Assembly: GCF_011694815.1 (NCBI RefSeq)
Contig: NZ_CP050177.1
Span: 434,001-498,000 of the forward strand
Source: Streptomyces liangshanensis
Lineage (GTDB): Bacteria > Actinomycetota > Actinomycetes > Streptomycetales > Streptomycetaceae
Direction of reading: 5' to 3'
Length of the DNA: 64,000 nucleotides
The notes under the pieces are model-generated. The model searched no databases, had not been told where the DNA came from, and worked only from the letters and a program-made list of their open reading frames with translations. Made by a program: the position numbers and the translations under genes. Below, in pieces: positions 26,157 to 34,546 of the stretch; position 1 is the first letter of the stretch; each line of letters begins with the position of its first letter.

Positions 26157-26560
26157 CAGCGGCCGGCCCCGGCGGGGACGCGCCGCTGCGCGTGCTCCTC
26201 TGCGACGACAACACTCTGCTGCTCGACGTCCTGTGCGAGGTCGTGGACGCGGAGCCGGACATGCGGGTGGTGGGCACGGCGACGGACCCCGGTACGGCGA
26301 TCGAGCTCGTCCTGCGTCATGGGCCGGACGTGGTGGTCCTGGACGTCCGCTTTCCCGGCGGCGGCCACCGGGTCGCCCGGGAGATCGCGCGCCGCGCGCC
26401 GGACAGCCGCGTCGTCGCGTTCTCCGCGTACGGGGACCAGGGCTCGGTCGACGGAATGAAGCGCGCCGGGGTCTTCGCGTACGTCCTCAAAGGGGTGACG
26501 AACCGCGAGTTCCTCGACGCGCTGCGCCGCGCGGGACACCGCTCCGACGCCCCGCGCTGA
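26153..26560 (+). CDS. stand-alone receiver-domain response regulator
   Basis: 135 residues from GTG at 26153, which overlaps the kinase stop by 4 bases. Seen: LRVLLCDDNTLLLDVLCEVV with the acidic pair, phosphorylatable Asp64 in VVVLDVRFPGGGH, VVAFSAYGD and Lys113 in YVLKGVTN. There is no output domain. It therefore may act as a phosphate sink for the kinase, or bind a protein partner, in competition with the NarL regulator. The three-gene arrangement regulator-kinase-receiver with perfect overlaps is striking. Confidence 0.82.
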   Translation: MTAAGPGGDAPLRVLLCDDNTLLLDVLCEVVDAEPDMRVVGTATDPGTAIELVLRHGPDVVVLDVRFPGGGHRVAREIARRAPDSRVVAFSAYGDQGSVDGMKRAGVFAYVLKGVTNREFLDALRRAGHRSDAPR

Positions 26561-26673
26561 CCGCCGGCCCGGACGGGAGACCCCTCGGCCGTCTGGCGGG
26601 GCCGATCGGGGGTAGGGGCAGGAGATCGCAGCGACGCGCCGGCTCGCGCCGGACGGCACAGGGGGAGATTCAC

Positions 26674-27126
26674 ATGCACCGGGTTCACGACACAGCAGAC
26701 AGCCACCGGGCCGTGACACGGGCCCCCCGGCGCGGCGCGGCCTTCGACGGGGAGCCGGGGATGATCGCGGACGCGCGCCGGCTGGCCCGCGAGTTCCTGG
26801 CCCAGGTGCAGGGGGAGTACGGCGTCCCGGTGTCGGTCCGGCTGCTCGGTGACACGCAGCTGGTGGTGAGCGAGCTGGTGACCAACGCGCGCAAGTACGC
26901 GCCGGGCCCGTGCCTGGTGGACCTCGAACTGCTCACCGACGCGGTCGAGATCACCGTGTGGGACAGCGAGTCCGCGCTGCCGATCGCTCGGGCGGCCGAG
27001 CCCGGCCGTATCGGACAGCACGGCATCGAGATCGTGCTGGCGCTGTGCGAGGGATTCGACGTCCGGCGCGAGCCTCTCGGCAAGCGGATCAAGGTGCGGC
27101 TCGCCCTGACGGACGGGCTCCGCTGA
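26674..27126 (+). CDS. RsbW-like ATP-binding protein
   Basis: 150 residues from ATG at 26674, GGGGGAG upstream. Seen: the N-box helix QLVVSELVTNARKYAPGPC (about 70-88), ITVWDSESALP (G1 region, Asp-x-Gly degenerate) and GRIGQHGIEIVLALCEGFDV (G2 region). It belongs to the SpoIIAB/RsbW GHKL group. The ATP-binding Gly residues are weaker than in the ATPase at 20871 (WDSESA instead of DxGxG), so catalysis may be reduced. It is 113 bases downstream of the receiver gene, same strand, and may be part of that signalling unit. Confidence 0.8.
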   Translation: MHRVHDTADSHRAVTRAPRRGAAFDGEPGMIADARRLAREFLAQVQGEYGVPVSVRLLGDTQLVVSELVTNARKYAPGPCLVDLELLTDAVEITVWDSESALPIARAAEPGRIGQHGIEIVLALCEGFDVRREPLGKRIKVRLALTDGLR

Positions 27127-27150
27127 CCGGCGAAGGTCTCGGAAGAACAC

Positions 27151-27720
27151 GTGGACGAGGACGGGGTCATGAGCGGGATGCTCGCCGGGTTGCGGCGGTA
27201 CGACCACCGGCTGACCCGGCGGATCGCGGCGTGGGACCACCCGTGGATCCGGACGGCGCTGCCGACCGCGCAGGACGCGGCGGAACACACCCTGCTGTGG
27301 TGGGGCGCGGCCGCGGCCGTGGCGGCCACGGGCGGACGGCGGGGCCGCGTCGCGGCGGGGGCGGGGCTGGCCGCGATGGGACTGGCGGAGGTGCTGTCGA
27401 ACACGGTGGGCAAGCAGCTCGTGGAGCGTCGCCGTCCTCCCAAGGAGTGGATTCCGAACGAGGAGGTGGAGGACCGGCCGACCAGCTCCTCCTTCCCCTC
27501 CGGTCACACGGCGGCGGCCGTCGCCTTCGCCGCGACGGTCGCCGTCGTGTCGCCGCGTGCCGGTGCCCTCTGCGCGCCCGCGGCACTGGCCGTGGCGCTG
27601 GGGCGGGTCCACAGCGGGGCCCACTACCCCTCGGACATCGCCGCAGGGGGCCTCATCGGCCTGGCGGCCACGGCCCTGGTCCTCACCGGCCGGCACCGGG
27701 CCACGAGGCGTTGGCGGTAG
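27151..27720 (+). CDS. PAP2-family phosphatase
   Basis: 189 residues from GTG at 27151; ATG at 27169 is an alternative. Seen: the three PAP2 motifs, KQLVERRRPP (about 90-99), SSSFPSGHTAAA with the catalytic-site His (about 114-125) and GRVHSGAHYPSD (about 151-162), within four to five hydrophobic segments. Integral membrane enzyme that dephosphorylates lipid phosphates such as phosphatidate or undecaprenyl pyrophosphate on the outer face. The exact substrate cannot be told. It follows the ATPase gene by 24 bases, so could be in the same transcript. Confidence 0.88.
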   Translation: MDEDGVMSGMLAGLRRYDHRLTRRIAAWDHPWIRTALPTAQDAAEHTLLWWGAAAAVAATGGRRGRVAAGAGLAAMGLAEVLSNTVGKQLVERRRPPKEWIPNEEVEDRPTSSSFPSGHTAAAVAFAATVAVVSPRAGALCAPAALAVALGRVHSGAHYPSDIAAGGLIGLAATALVLTGRHRATRRWR

Positions 27721-27739
27721 CTCCGGGGGCGGCGGATCC

Positions 27740-27910
27740 TCCCCGTACCCGGCCGGTTACGCGACGGGTGCCGGCCACGCGGGCGTCGGCCTCGGCCTGG
27801 CCATCGTCCGGACGATCGCCGAGGCGCACGGCGGAATGCTCACCCTCGTTCCGCGCCCTGCGGGCGGGATCCGGGTCACCGTGGAACTGCCGGCGGGACC
27901 GTCCCCGTAA
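27740..27910 (+). pseudogene. histidine kinase remnant (end of ATPase domain)
   Basis: Right after the PAP2 stop, one frame reads HAGVGLGLAIVRTIAEAHGG then MLTLVPRPAGGIRVTVELPA and stops at 27910. This is the G2 box and last strands of a sensor kinase HATPase domain, with nothing of the rest of the kinase before it. The remaining gene must have been lost, perhaps by the event that placed PAP2 here. No start codon or ribosome site fits. Confidence 0.62.
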
Positions 27911-28084
27911 CGGAGAACGGGAGAACGTGAAGGCAGGGAGCCGGGAGGACGGGCGGACGCGAGAACGGGAGGATCGCGCACGTGACGGAGAGGATCGTTC
28001 TTTCCGCCCGCCCGGCGCGGCGGTTGTCTGGGAGTAACAGATTCCGCACGGAGTTCCCGGACTCCGCAGGCCCAGGAGGCACCC

Positions 28085-28843
28085 ATGGACGTGGCCGTCG
28101 TCACCGGCGCGAGCTCAGGCATCGGTCAGAGCGCGGCGCTCCGGATCGCCCGGCGGGGCACCGGCGTCATCCTGACGTACAGCTCGAACGCGGACGGGGC
28201 CGGGGACACGGTCGCGCGGATCGAGCGGCAGGGCGGCACGGCCGTGGCACTGCGCCTGGACCTCGCCGACACCGCGGGATTCCCGGCCTTCGTGGCGCAG
28301 GTGCGGAGCGCGTTGCGCGACACCTTCGAGCGGGACTCCTTCGACCACCTGGTCAACAACGCCGGGTTCGCCGGCATGGCGATGATCGAGGACACCCGGG
28401 AGGAGGACTTCGACCGGCTCACCCGCGGCCTGTTCAAGGGCCCCTTCTTCCTCACGCAGGCCCTGCTGCCGCTGCTGGCCGACGGCGGAGCGGTCGTCAA
28501 CCTGACCAGCAACTCCACGCTGCCCCAGGTGACCGCGCCGGGCTACTCCGTCTACGCGGCGCTCAAGGGCGCCGTGGTGGTGCTGACCCGCTACATGGCG
28601 AAGGAGTTCAGCGCCCGCGGCATCCGCGTCAACTCGGTGGCCCCGGGGGCGACGGTCACGCGTTTCGCCGACGACGCCTTCGCGAAGAACCCCGAGATCA
28701 TCCCGGAGATGGCGAAGTCGTTCGCGCTCGGACGGGTCGGCGAGCCCGACGACATCGGCATGGTCGTGGCCATGCTGGTATCCGAGGAGGGCCGGTGGAT
28801 CACCGGCCAGGACATCGAGGTCTCCGGCGGCCAGAACCTCTGA
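28085..28843 (+). CDS. SDR-family oxidoreductase
   Basis: 252 residues, CCAGGAGG upstream. Classical SDR: TGASSGIGQ (about residues 7-15), LVNNAGFAG (about 89-97), catalytic Ser in LTSNST, and the Tyr-x-x-x-Lys pair in SVYAALKGA (about 158-167), then VAPGATVTRF and the C-terminal VSGGQNL. Cytoplasmic NAD(P)-dependent reductase of a carbonyl or alcohol; substrate unknown. Monocistronic, with long untranslated regions on both sides. The family resembles glucose/ribitol-type SDRs in sequence pattern only. Confidence 0.88.
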   Translation: MDVAVVTGASSGIGQSAALRIARRGTGVILTYSSNADGAGDTVARIERQGGTAVALRLDLADTAGFPAFVAQVRSALRDTFERDSFDHLVNNAGFAGMAMIEDTREEDFDRLTRGLFKGPFFLTQALLPLLADGGAVVNLTSNSTLPQVTAPGYSVYAALKGAVVVLTRYMAKEFSARGIRVNSVAPGATVTRFADDAFAKNPEIIPEMAKSFALGRVGEPDDIGMVVAMLVSEEGRWITGQDIEVSGGQNL

Positions 28844-29063
28844 CCCGGCGCCGGGGCGAGCGTCGCCGGCTTCTCCGGCGTCCCGCAGGCGAACCGCGCC
28901 GGCGCCCCCCGCTTTGTCAAGATCGCGTTCCGAGTGATCGGGTGCGGTCTCAGGGATGTCTCAGGCCTGTCATCGGGTGAGCAGGGCCGGGGAGCCGGGC
29001 CGTGTTGAGGGGGACGGACCGCGCGACAGTCGCGGTCGCACCATCCGAGAGGCCGCAACAACC

Positions 29064-29732
29064 ATGAACACCAAGCGTTTTGGCATCATCGCCGCGTCCG
29101 CCGTCGCCGGCGCGCTCCTGCTCACCGCGTGCAATGGTGACGACACGGCGACCGGGCCCGGCGCGAGCACGGCGGCCGGCAGCCCCACCGCCGCAGGACA
29201 CGCGTCGGGCGGCACCGAGCACGCCGCCGGGGGCGCGGCGGCGCAGACGGCCGGCCGGTGGGACAAGAACGCGTCGGACGCCGCCTTCTTCGGGTCGGTC
29301 CTCAGCGGCGCGAACGAGGTACCGGTCGCGGGCGGGCCCGCCACGGGCGACAAGGACGGGCACGCGCTCGCCCTCATGCGGATCCAGGGCGACCAGGTGT
29401 CGTACGCGTTCACCTTCACCGGGGTCGGGACGCCGACCCTCGCCCACCTCCACAAGGGGGTCAAGGGTGTCAACGGGGACGTGAAGATCCCGTTCTTCAC
29501 CGAGAAGCTGGCGGACGGGACGAAGTTCGCGTACGGCACCGTCACGGTCGCCGACCACGACCTGCTGGAGGGCATCAAGGCCAACCCGCAGAACTGGTAC
29601 TTCAACCTCCACACCGCCGAGTTCCCCGGCGGCGCGGTCCGCGGCCAGGGGTACAAGCTGCCCGCCGGTGTCCACGTCCCCGACACCATGACGGAGGACA
29701 CCCTCAACTCCGTCGTCAAGAACACCAAGTAG
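29064..29732 (+). CDS. CHRD-domain lipoprotein
   Basis: 222 residues from ATG at 29064. Signal peptide FGIIAASAVAGALLLTAC with the lipobox LTAC, a long Gly/Ala/Thr linker, then a CHRD domain (about 80-210): FFGSVLSGANEVP, YAFTFTGVGTPTLAHLHKGV, NGDVKIPFF, WYFNLHTAEFPGGAVRGQ. CHRD is the chordin/SdrC-like Ig-type domain with conserved His residues (HLHKG, NLHTAEFPGG); in bacteria often on exported proteins, function unclear. The His residues suggest metal binding. It would sit on the outer face of the membrane. Single gene with a strong terminator. Confidence 0.86.
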   Translation: MNTKRFGIIAASAVAGALLLTACNGDDTATGPGASTAAGSPTAAGHASGGTEHAAGGAAAQTAGRWDKNASDAAFFGSVLSGANEVPVAGGPATGDKDGHALALMRIQGDQVSYAFTFTGVGTPTLAHLHKGVKGVNGDVKIPFFTEKLADGTKFAYGTVTVADHDLLEGIKANPQNWYFNLHTAEFPGGAVRGQGYKLPAGVHVPDTMTEDTLNSVVKNTK

Positions 29733-29760
29733 ACCGGCCGCCCCGCCGGCCCGACGACCT

Positions 29761-29798
29761 CGGCTCCCTCCTCCCCGCGCGCGGGGAGGAGGGAGCCG
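29761..29798 (+). terminator. terminator after CHRD lipoprotein
   Basis: Perfect palindrome of two 19-base arms meeting at 29779/29780 with an effective loop of about 4 bases, 29 bases after the stop. Confidence 0.88.
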
Positions 29799-29867
29799 TC
29801 CGTGCGTCCGGGCGTGCGGGCGTCCGCCGGGGCCAACGGATAGGTTGAGCCCGCGACCTGAGGACCG

Positions 29868-31550
29868 GTGGGGGTGAGCGGGGTGGCGGAGCAGTCGCGG
29901 GACTGGGTCCGCGTGCCGGTGGGGGACGAGGCGAGCCGGTGGTCCACCCGGGGGCGCTGCCGGCGTGTGCTGCTCGTCATGCACAACGTCACGTCCGCGA
30001 CGCGTCTCCTGGACGTGCTCCCCCTGTTCCGTGACGACCTGCGGGTCCAGTTGCTCGCGACCTGCACCGGCTCCTCCCCGTTCCAGAGCGGCGTGACCGA
30101 GCTGCTGGACGCGGTCGGGGTGCCGGTACTGCCCTGGGAACAAGCCGTGAGCACACCGGTGGATCTCGCCATCTCCGCCAGCCTGGGCGGCCAACTCGAC
30201 CGGATAACGGGCGCGTTAGTCGTGGTCTCCCACGGCGTCGGCTACAACAAGACGCTGCGGTCGGCGGCCAGTGACGCGTCGGCGGGCAATCCGCCGTTCG
30301 GGCTCGCCCCGGAATGGCTGCTGGCCGACGGCGTGCCCGTCGCCGACGCGATGGTCTTCTCGCATCCCGAGCAGATCGCGCGGTTGGCCAGCTCCTGCCC
30401 CGCCGCCGTCCCCACCGCCGTGCTGGGCGGCGACCCGTGCTTCGACCGGATCCTGGCCGCCCGGCACCACCGCGAGCGGTACCGCAGGGCGCTCGGGGTA
30501 CGGCCGGGCCAGCGTCTGGTGCTCCTGAACTCGACCTGGAACCCGGACTCGTTGTTCGGTGACAGCGGATCGGACGACGTACTGCCCCTGCTGCTGCGGA
30601 GGGTGGCGTCGGACCTGCCCGTGGACGAGTACCGGGCCGCGGCCGTCCTTCATCCGAACATCCGGGCCGCGCACGGCCCGGGCCAGGTACGGCTGTGGCT
30701 GGACCGGGCCGCGCGGGCGGGCCTGGCGCTCGTGGACCCGCTGGACGGCTGGCGGCAGGCGCTGATCGCCGCCGACCTGGTGATCGGCGACTTCGGCTCG
30801 GTCAGTTACTACGCAGCGGCCCTGGGCACGCCCGTCCTGCTCGGCTCGGCTTCCCTGGACAGTCTCGGGCCCACCTCGCCCGTCGCCGACTTCGTCCGTA
30901 CCGCACCGCGCCTCGATCCGTACGCGCCCCTGTTGCCGCAGGTGGAACACCACCTGGCCACCCACCGGCCGCTCGCGGCGCCGGCCGAGATGACCACGTC
31001 GTCCCCGGGTGGATCGGCGGTCCTGCTGAGGGACCTTTTCTACGGCCTGATCGGCATCCCGGAGCCGTCCGGACCCGCGCTGCTCGACCCGCTGCCCCTG
31101 CCCCCGTACGAACCCGCCCCGTACACCGCGCCTCTGCGGGTCGTGACCCGGGTCGGCGAGGACGGCACGATCGAGGTCCGCCGGTTCTCCGACCCCGTGG
31201 CCGAGCCCGACGGACCCGGTGACGGGCACCTGGCGGTGCACGAGGACACCCTCGATCCCGGCATGCTGCACCTCGCCGACCTCATCTGGCGGCACGGCGC
31301 CCCGTACGACCCCCGCCTCGGAACCCCCCACCAGTGGGCGGCCGAGGTCCTCGACCGCTACCCGGGCTGCGCCCTGGCCGCCTACGTCACCGGCCCCCAC
31401 ACCTGTACGGTCCGCCACCGCGACGGCCTGACACGCGAACTGACCGCCCACCCGGACGCCGACCCCGCCCTGTACGCATCGGCCTTCCTCGCCCACCTGG
31501 CCACCGGCGCAACCGGCGACGTCAGGGTCCGCACCGGGACGGGCCGGTGA
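29868..31550 (+). CDS. GT-B-like protein resembling CDP-glycerol glycerophosphotransferases
   Basis: 560 residues from GTG at 29868; GTG at 29883 (VAEQSRDW) is an alternative with a GGGGGTGAG region upstream. Seen: VLLVMHNVTSATRLLDVLPL at the start, YNKTLRSAA, RLVLLNSTWNPDSLFGDSG (about 215), VLHPNIRAAHGPGQVR, and AADLVIGDFGSVSYYAAAL (about 307). The pairing of HPN with IGDFGS is the active-site pattern of the CDP-glycerol glycerophosphotransferase family, which builds teichoic acids. The C-terminal 180 residues are a separate domain I do not recognise. Databases sometimes call such proteins translation initiation factor 2; I see no support for that. Role unknown. Confidence 0.67.
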   Translation: MGVSGVAEQSRDWVRVPVGDEASRWSTRGRCRRVLLVMHNVTSATRLLDVLPLFRDDLRVQLLATCTGSSPFQSGVTELLDAVGVPVLPWEQAVSTPVDLAISASLGGQLDRITGALVVVSHGVGYNKTLRSAASDASAGNPPFGLAPEWLLADGVPVADAMVFSHPEQIARLASSCPAAVPTAVLGGDPCFDRILAARHHRERYRRALGVRPGQRLVLLNSTWNPDSLFGDSGSDDVLPLLLRRVASDLPVDEYRAAAVLHPNIRAAHGPGQVRLWLDRAARAGLALVDPLDGWRQALIAADLVIGDFGSVSYYAAALGTPVLLGSASLDSLGPTSPVADFVRTAPRLDPYAPLLPQVEHHLATHRPLAAPAEMTTSSPGGSAVLLRDLFYGLIGIPEPSGPALLDPLPLPPYEPAPYTAPLRVVTRVGEDGTIEVRRFSDPVAEPDGPGDGHLAVHEDTLDPGMLHLADLIWRHGAPYDPRLGTPHQWAAEVLDRYPGCALAAYVTGPHTCTVRHRDGLTRELTAHPDADPALYASAFLAHLATGATGDVRVRTGTGR

Positions 31551-31734
31551 CGGCGGAAGGTGGTCGGCCAAAGCCGCCCGTCCGGTGCGCAGTTGTCGGG
31601 GGCGCCGGGCGTGGCACGGTGCCGCTCACCCGGTTAGGGTGGGAAGGGTATGGAATGTGGAGAATGGGGGGTTCAGGGGCGAAACGGGGAAGGTGCGGGG
31701 CGCCTCGGGGATTCGAGACGAGGAGGGACCAACA

Positions 31735-32694
31735 GTGACCGGGACCGTGCGGGACCATTCCCCGAGCACACCGACGTACGAGAATCTCCTGATCTGCGCC
31801 GTCGACCACCGGGCGAGTCTGGAGAGCGACCTCTACGGATTGACCGCCCCTCCCACTCCCGCGCAGGCCGCGAAGATCGCCGGTGACAAACTGCTGGTCT
31901 ACGAAGGCGTGGTCGACGCGCTGCCGCAACTGCCCGGATCGACCCGCGCGGGCCTTCTCATCGATGAGCACTACGGGGCGACGGCGGCCGAGCTGGCGAG
32001 TCTGACCGGGCGGATCGATCTGGCCATGCCGGTCGAGGAGAGCGGACAGGAGTGGTTCCACTTCGAGTACGGGGAGGACTGGCGGCGGCATGCCGAATAC
32101 TTTCCGGCCGCGTTCTCGAAGATTCTCGTGCGGGACAATCCGCGCTTCGGGGATTCCGACCGGAACGCGCAGGCCGCGAAGCTCTCCCAGGTGATCTCCT
32201 GGAGCCGGGAGGTCGGCAGGCCCGTCATTCTCGAACTGCTCGTGCCGGCCACACCGGCCGACCTGGCGACGGTGGACGGCTCGGCCGACCGGTACGACCG
32301 GGAGGTGCGCGGCGCGGCCACGGTGCGGGTGATGGAGTACTTGCAGGACCGGGGCGTGGAGCCGGCGATCTGGAAGGTGGAGGGCCTGGAGAGCCGCGCG
32401 GACGCCGAGGCCGTCGCCCGGACCGCGCGGCGTGGCGGACGGGCGGGGCGTTGCGTGGTGCTGGGCCGTCACGCCCCCAGGGAGAAGCTGGATCGCTGGC
32501 TGGCGATCGCCGCGCCCGTGGAGGGGTTCGTGGGCTTCGCCATCGGCCGGAGCATCTGGTGGGAGGCCCTCGACCACTACGTCCGCGGGCGGACGGGACG
32601 TGACGAGGCGCGCGCCGCGGTCACGGAGGCGTACGTCGGGTACGCGCGCTACTACGTGCGGGCGCGCGCGGGTGAGGTGAACGTGCCTGCCTGA
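31735..32694 (+). CDS. DUF2090/aldolase-like protein
   Basis: 319 residues from GTG at 31735 with GAGGAGGGA upstream. Seen: LLICAVDHRASLESDLYGL (the catalytic-loop start of the DUF2090 and LacD families), KLLVYEGVVDAL, AGLLIDEHYGA, SKILVRDNP, RPVILELLVPAT, PAIWKVEGLESRADAE and VGFAIGRSIWWEAL. This is a TIM barrel related to class I tagatose/2-deoxy-5-keto-gluconate-6-phosphate aldolases, normally fused to IolC in inositol catabolism. Here it stands alone, with no inositol genes near. Probably a cytoplasmic aldolase for a sugar phosphate. The 185 bases before it hold a promoter region. Confidence 0.77.
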   Translation: MTGTVRDHSPSTPTYENLLICAVDHRASLESDLYGLTAPPTPAQAAKIAGDKLLVYEGVVDALPQLPGSTRAGLLIDEHYGATAAELASLTGRIDLAMPVEESGQEWFHFEYGEDWRRHAEYFPAAFSKILVRDNPRFGDSDRNAQAAKLSQVISWSREVGRPVILELLVPATPADLATVDGSADRYDREVRGAATVRVMEYLQDRGVEPAIWKVEGLESRADAEAVARTARRGGRAGRCVVLGRHAPREKLDRWLAIAAPVEGFVGFAIGRSIWWEALDHYVRGRTGRDEARAAVTEAYVGYARYYVRARAGEVNVPA

Positions 32695-32719
32695 GAACGC
32701 CGATGACGGCGCTTGGGGC

Positions 32720-34108
32720 CTAACGGGGCGGCTCCGGGGGGATGTTGTGGTTCACCCGCAGCATGTTCTCCGGGTCGTAGGCCGCCTTGAGCGCCCGCAG
32801 CCGTGCATAGAGGCCCGGCTCGTACACGGGCCTCGTCCCGTCCACCGTGGCGTCGGCCGGCCCGACGAAGCCGGGATGCTTCCCGGAGTGGAGCCAGGGG
32901 GCGAGCGCCTCGACGAGTTCCCTGCCGGAGTCGGCGTGGTCGGCCACGGCCTCACCGGGCGGTACGACGGTGAGGCCGAAGAACGCGTAGGCGGCGTCCC
33001 GCGCCCCCACCGCGTTCCCGGTCGCCGGCGGGTGGGCGTAGGCACCGCCGAGGTGGCGGATGTCGACGAGGTTGACCGAGCTGCCCGACCCGGGCCCGAC
33101 CGTGCCGAGGAGGGCGTCGACCGTGCCGGGCGCCATCTCGTCCAGCAGGCCGAAGTGCTCGACCGCGGCGGCCGGATCGGTGGGGTCCATGGAGATGGCG
33201 GCGAACTCCGAGAAGGGCATCTCGCCCACCGTGTCCATCAGGACGGGCGCCGCGTCGCGGAGAGGCGCGACAAGCCGCTCCCCCTCGTCGGGCGGCCCCG
33301 CGAAGGACACCCGTACAGTCAGCGCCAACTTCCCCTGGAGGAAGGGCGGAAGCGACGGCAGGGGCGGGAAGTTGAGCAGGGCGAGGCCCGAACTCATCGC
33401 GTCGGGCGCCGATCCGGTGAACCGCCGGTACGCCTCCAGTACGGCGCGGGCGTCCTCCCCCGCGAAGAACAGCGCTCCCGCGTAGAGCCGCGCCACCGGG
33501 AAGAGCGTGAACTCCATGGCGGTCACCACACCGAAGTTGCTCTTCCCGCCCAGGAGCGCGCCGAAGAGCTCCGCCTCGCTGTCCGGGGACACGTGGTGCG
33601 TCTCGCCGTCGGCCGTCACCACGTCCATGGCGGTGACGTGGTCCGAGGCCCAGCCGTACAGGCGGCCCAGCGTCGGACTGGCCCCGCCGCCGAGGGTGTA
33701 GCCGACCACCCCGACCCCGGGGGACGATCCGGCCAGGGGGGCGAGCCCGTGCCGGGCGGTCTCCTCGACCAGCGGCCCGAAGCGGACGCCCGCCTGGACC
33801 CGGGCGGTACGGCGCTCCGCGTCGATCACGATGTCCGTCATGCGGCGCGTGGTGATGAGCAGCGTCTCGTCCGTGGCGCCGAGGGACGGGCCGTGGCCGG
33901 TGTTGAGGACGGCCACGGCGAGCCCCTGGGCCCGGGCGTAGCGCACGGCGGCGGACACGTCCCCCGGGCTTGCCGCTCCGACGACCAGGGCGGGGTGGTG
34001 GGCGACGGACTGGTTGTAGACCGCCACTTCCTCCTCGTATCCGGGCGCTCCTGGGGTCAGTACGGGCCCGTCGAGGCTCCGCTGGAAGGTGTCCAGGTCA
34101 CGGTTCAT
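32720..34108 (-). CDS. FAD-linked oxidase (BBE type), copy 1
   Basis: 462 residues from ATG at 34108; GTG at 34144 is an alternative. FAD-binding domain about 1-210: HPALVVGAASPGDVSAAVRY, NTGHGPSLGAT, LITTRRMTDIVID, AGSSPGVGVVGYTLGGGASP. BBE domain at the C-terminus: YEPGLYARLRALKAAYDPEN then MLRVNHNI. The family covers berberine-bridge-like oxidases of sugars and natural products. The His of TGHG may bind FAD covalently, but the second anchor Cys of bicovalent members (GxCP) is replaced by Ser. No signal peptide. A paralog lies at 34696 and a monooxygenase-fold gene between them. The promoter region has a triple repeat. Confidence 0.86.
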   Translation of the reverse strand: MNRDLDTFQRSLDGPVLTPGAPGYEEEVAVYNQSVAHHPALVVGAASPGDVSAAVRYARAQGLAVAVLNTGHGPSLGATDETLLITTRRMTDIVIDAERRTARVQAGVRFGPLVEETARHGLAPLAGSSPGVGVVGYTLGGGASPTLGRLYGWASDHVTAMDVVTADGETHHVSPDSEAELFGALLGGKSNFGVVTAMEFTLFPVARLYAGALFFAGEDARAVLEAYRRFTGSAPDAMSSGLALLNFPPLPSLPPFLQGKLALTVRVSFAGPPDEGERLVAPLRDAAPVLMDTVGEMPFSEFAAISMDPTDPAAAVEHFGLLDEMAPGTVDALLGTVGPGSGSSVNLVDIRHLGGAYAHPPATGNAVGARDAAYAFFGLTVVPPGEAVADHADSGRELVEALAPWLHSGKHPGFVGPADATVDGTRPVYEPGLYARLRALKAAYDPENMLRVNHNIPPEPPR

Positions 34109-34140
34109 GGACGGCCTGCTTTCTCTGCGTACGGAGGTGG

Positions 34141-34177
34141 TCACGCTCCCGGATCACGCTCCGGATCACGCTCCGGG
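34141..34177. repeat. three tandem 12-bp repeats upstream of FAD oxidase
   Basis: Unit tcacgctccgga: copies at 34141-34153 (one extra C), 34154-34165 and 34166-34177 (last base changed). About one helical turn apart. They lie between the FAD oxidase start and the shared promoter region. Confidence 0.8.
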
Positions 34178-34200
34178 TCCCGCTTCCGGATCCAGTCACT

Positions 34201-34230
34201 TTCCATTATAGTCAAGATTACTTACTACAT
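34201..34230. promoter_or_regulatory. AT-rich bidirectional promoter/operator region
   Basis: A rare AT-rich patch. TATAGT (34207-34212) faces the small gene at 34244, and TATAAT (34210-34205, minus strand) faces the FAD oxidase. It also has an imperfect dyad tagtcaag / cttacta. No good -35 boxes are seen. Likely the divergent promoters, possibly with a regulator site. Confidence 0.4.
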
Positions 34231-34243
34231 CTGGGAGGATGCC

Positions 34244-34546
34244 GTGCCCACCGTCGAACTCACCCGTTTCCGCGTGGAACCCCCTCGTGTCCCCGCCCTG
34301 CTGCGCGCCCGCACCGCGATGCTCGCGGACTTCCGTGCCGACCGCGTCGGATTCCTCGACGCCCGTCTCGTCCGGCTCCCGGACGACCAGTGGCTCGACA
34401 TCGTGACCTGGGCGAGGCCCGAGGACTTCGCCGCGTCCCGGGCCAAGGGCGCGAACCTCCCGGGGATCGCCGCCTTCTTCGCGGAGATCGCCGAGCTGGT
34501 CGGCGCCGAGGAGGGCACCGAGCCCCCGATCGGGGAGGCCGGATGA
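34244..34546 (+). CDS. antibiotic biosynthesis monooxygenase-fold protein
   Basis: 100 residues from GTG at 34244 with GGGAGG six bases upstream. Seen: VELTRFRVEPPRVPALLRAR, FLDARLVRLPDDQWLDIVTW, and the helix IAAFFAEIAELVGAEEG. The order strand-helix-strand-strand-helix is the dimeric alpha/beta barrel of ABM and YgiN monooxygenases or EthD-like proteins; cofactor-free members oxidise quinols, others only bind ligands. It sits between two FAD oxidase genes and is followed after 149 bases by the second, on the same strand, so a shared substrate pathway is likely. Confidence 0.77.
   Translation: MPTVELTRFRVEPPRVPALLRARTAMLADFRADRVGFLDARLVRLPDDQWLDIVTWARPEDFAASRAKGANLPGIAAFFAEIAELVGAEEGTEPPIGEAG

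Noticed and set aside
28864-28880. Short hairpin cgccgg / ccggcg after the SDR gene
   Set aside because: Only 6 base pairs and no extension; not strong enough to call a terminator.
29868-31550. Naming the gene translation initiation factor IF-2
   Set aside because: No GTP-binding motifs (GxxxxGKS, DxxG, NKxD) are present; sequence fits a GT-B fold instead.
31621-31680. Stress sigma factor type promoter (GGGTAT at 31646)
   Set aside because: No matching GTTT-like box was found 14-16 bases upstream.
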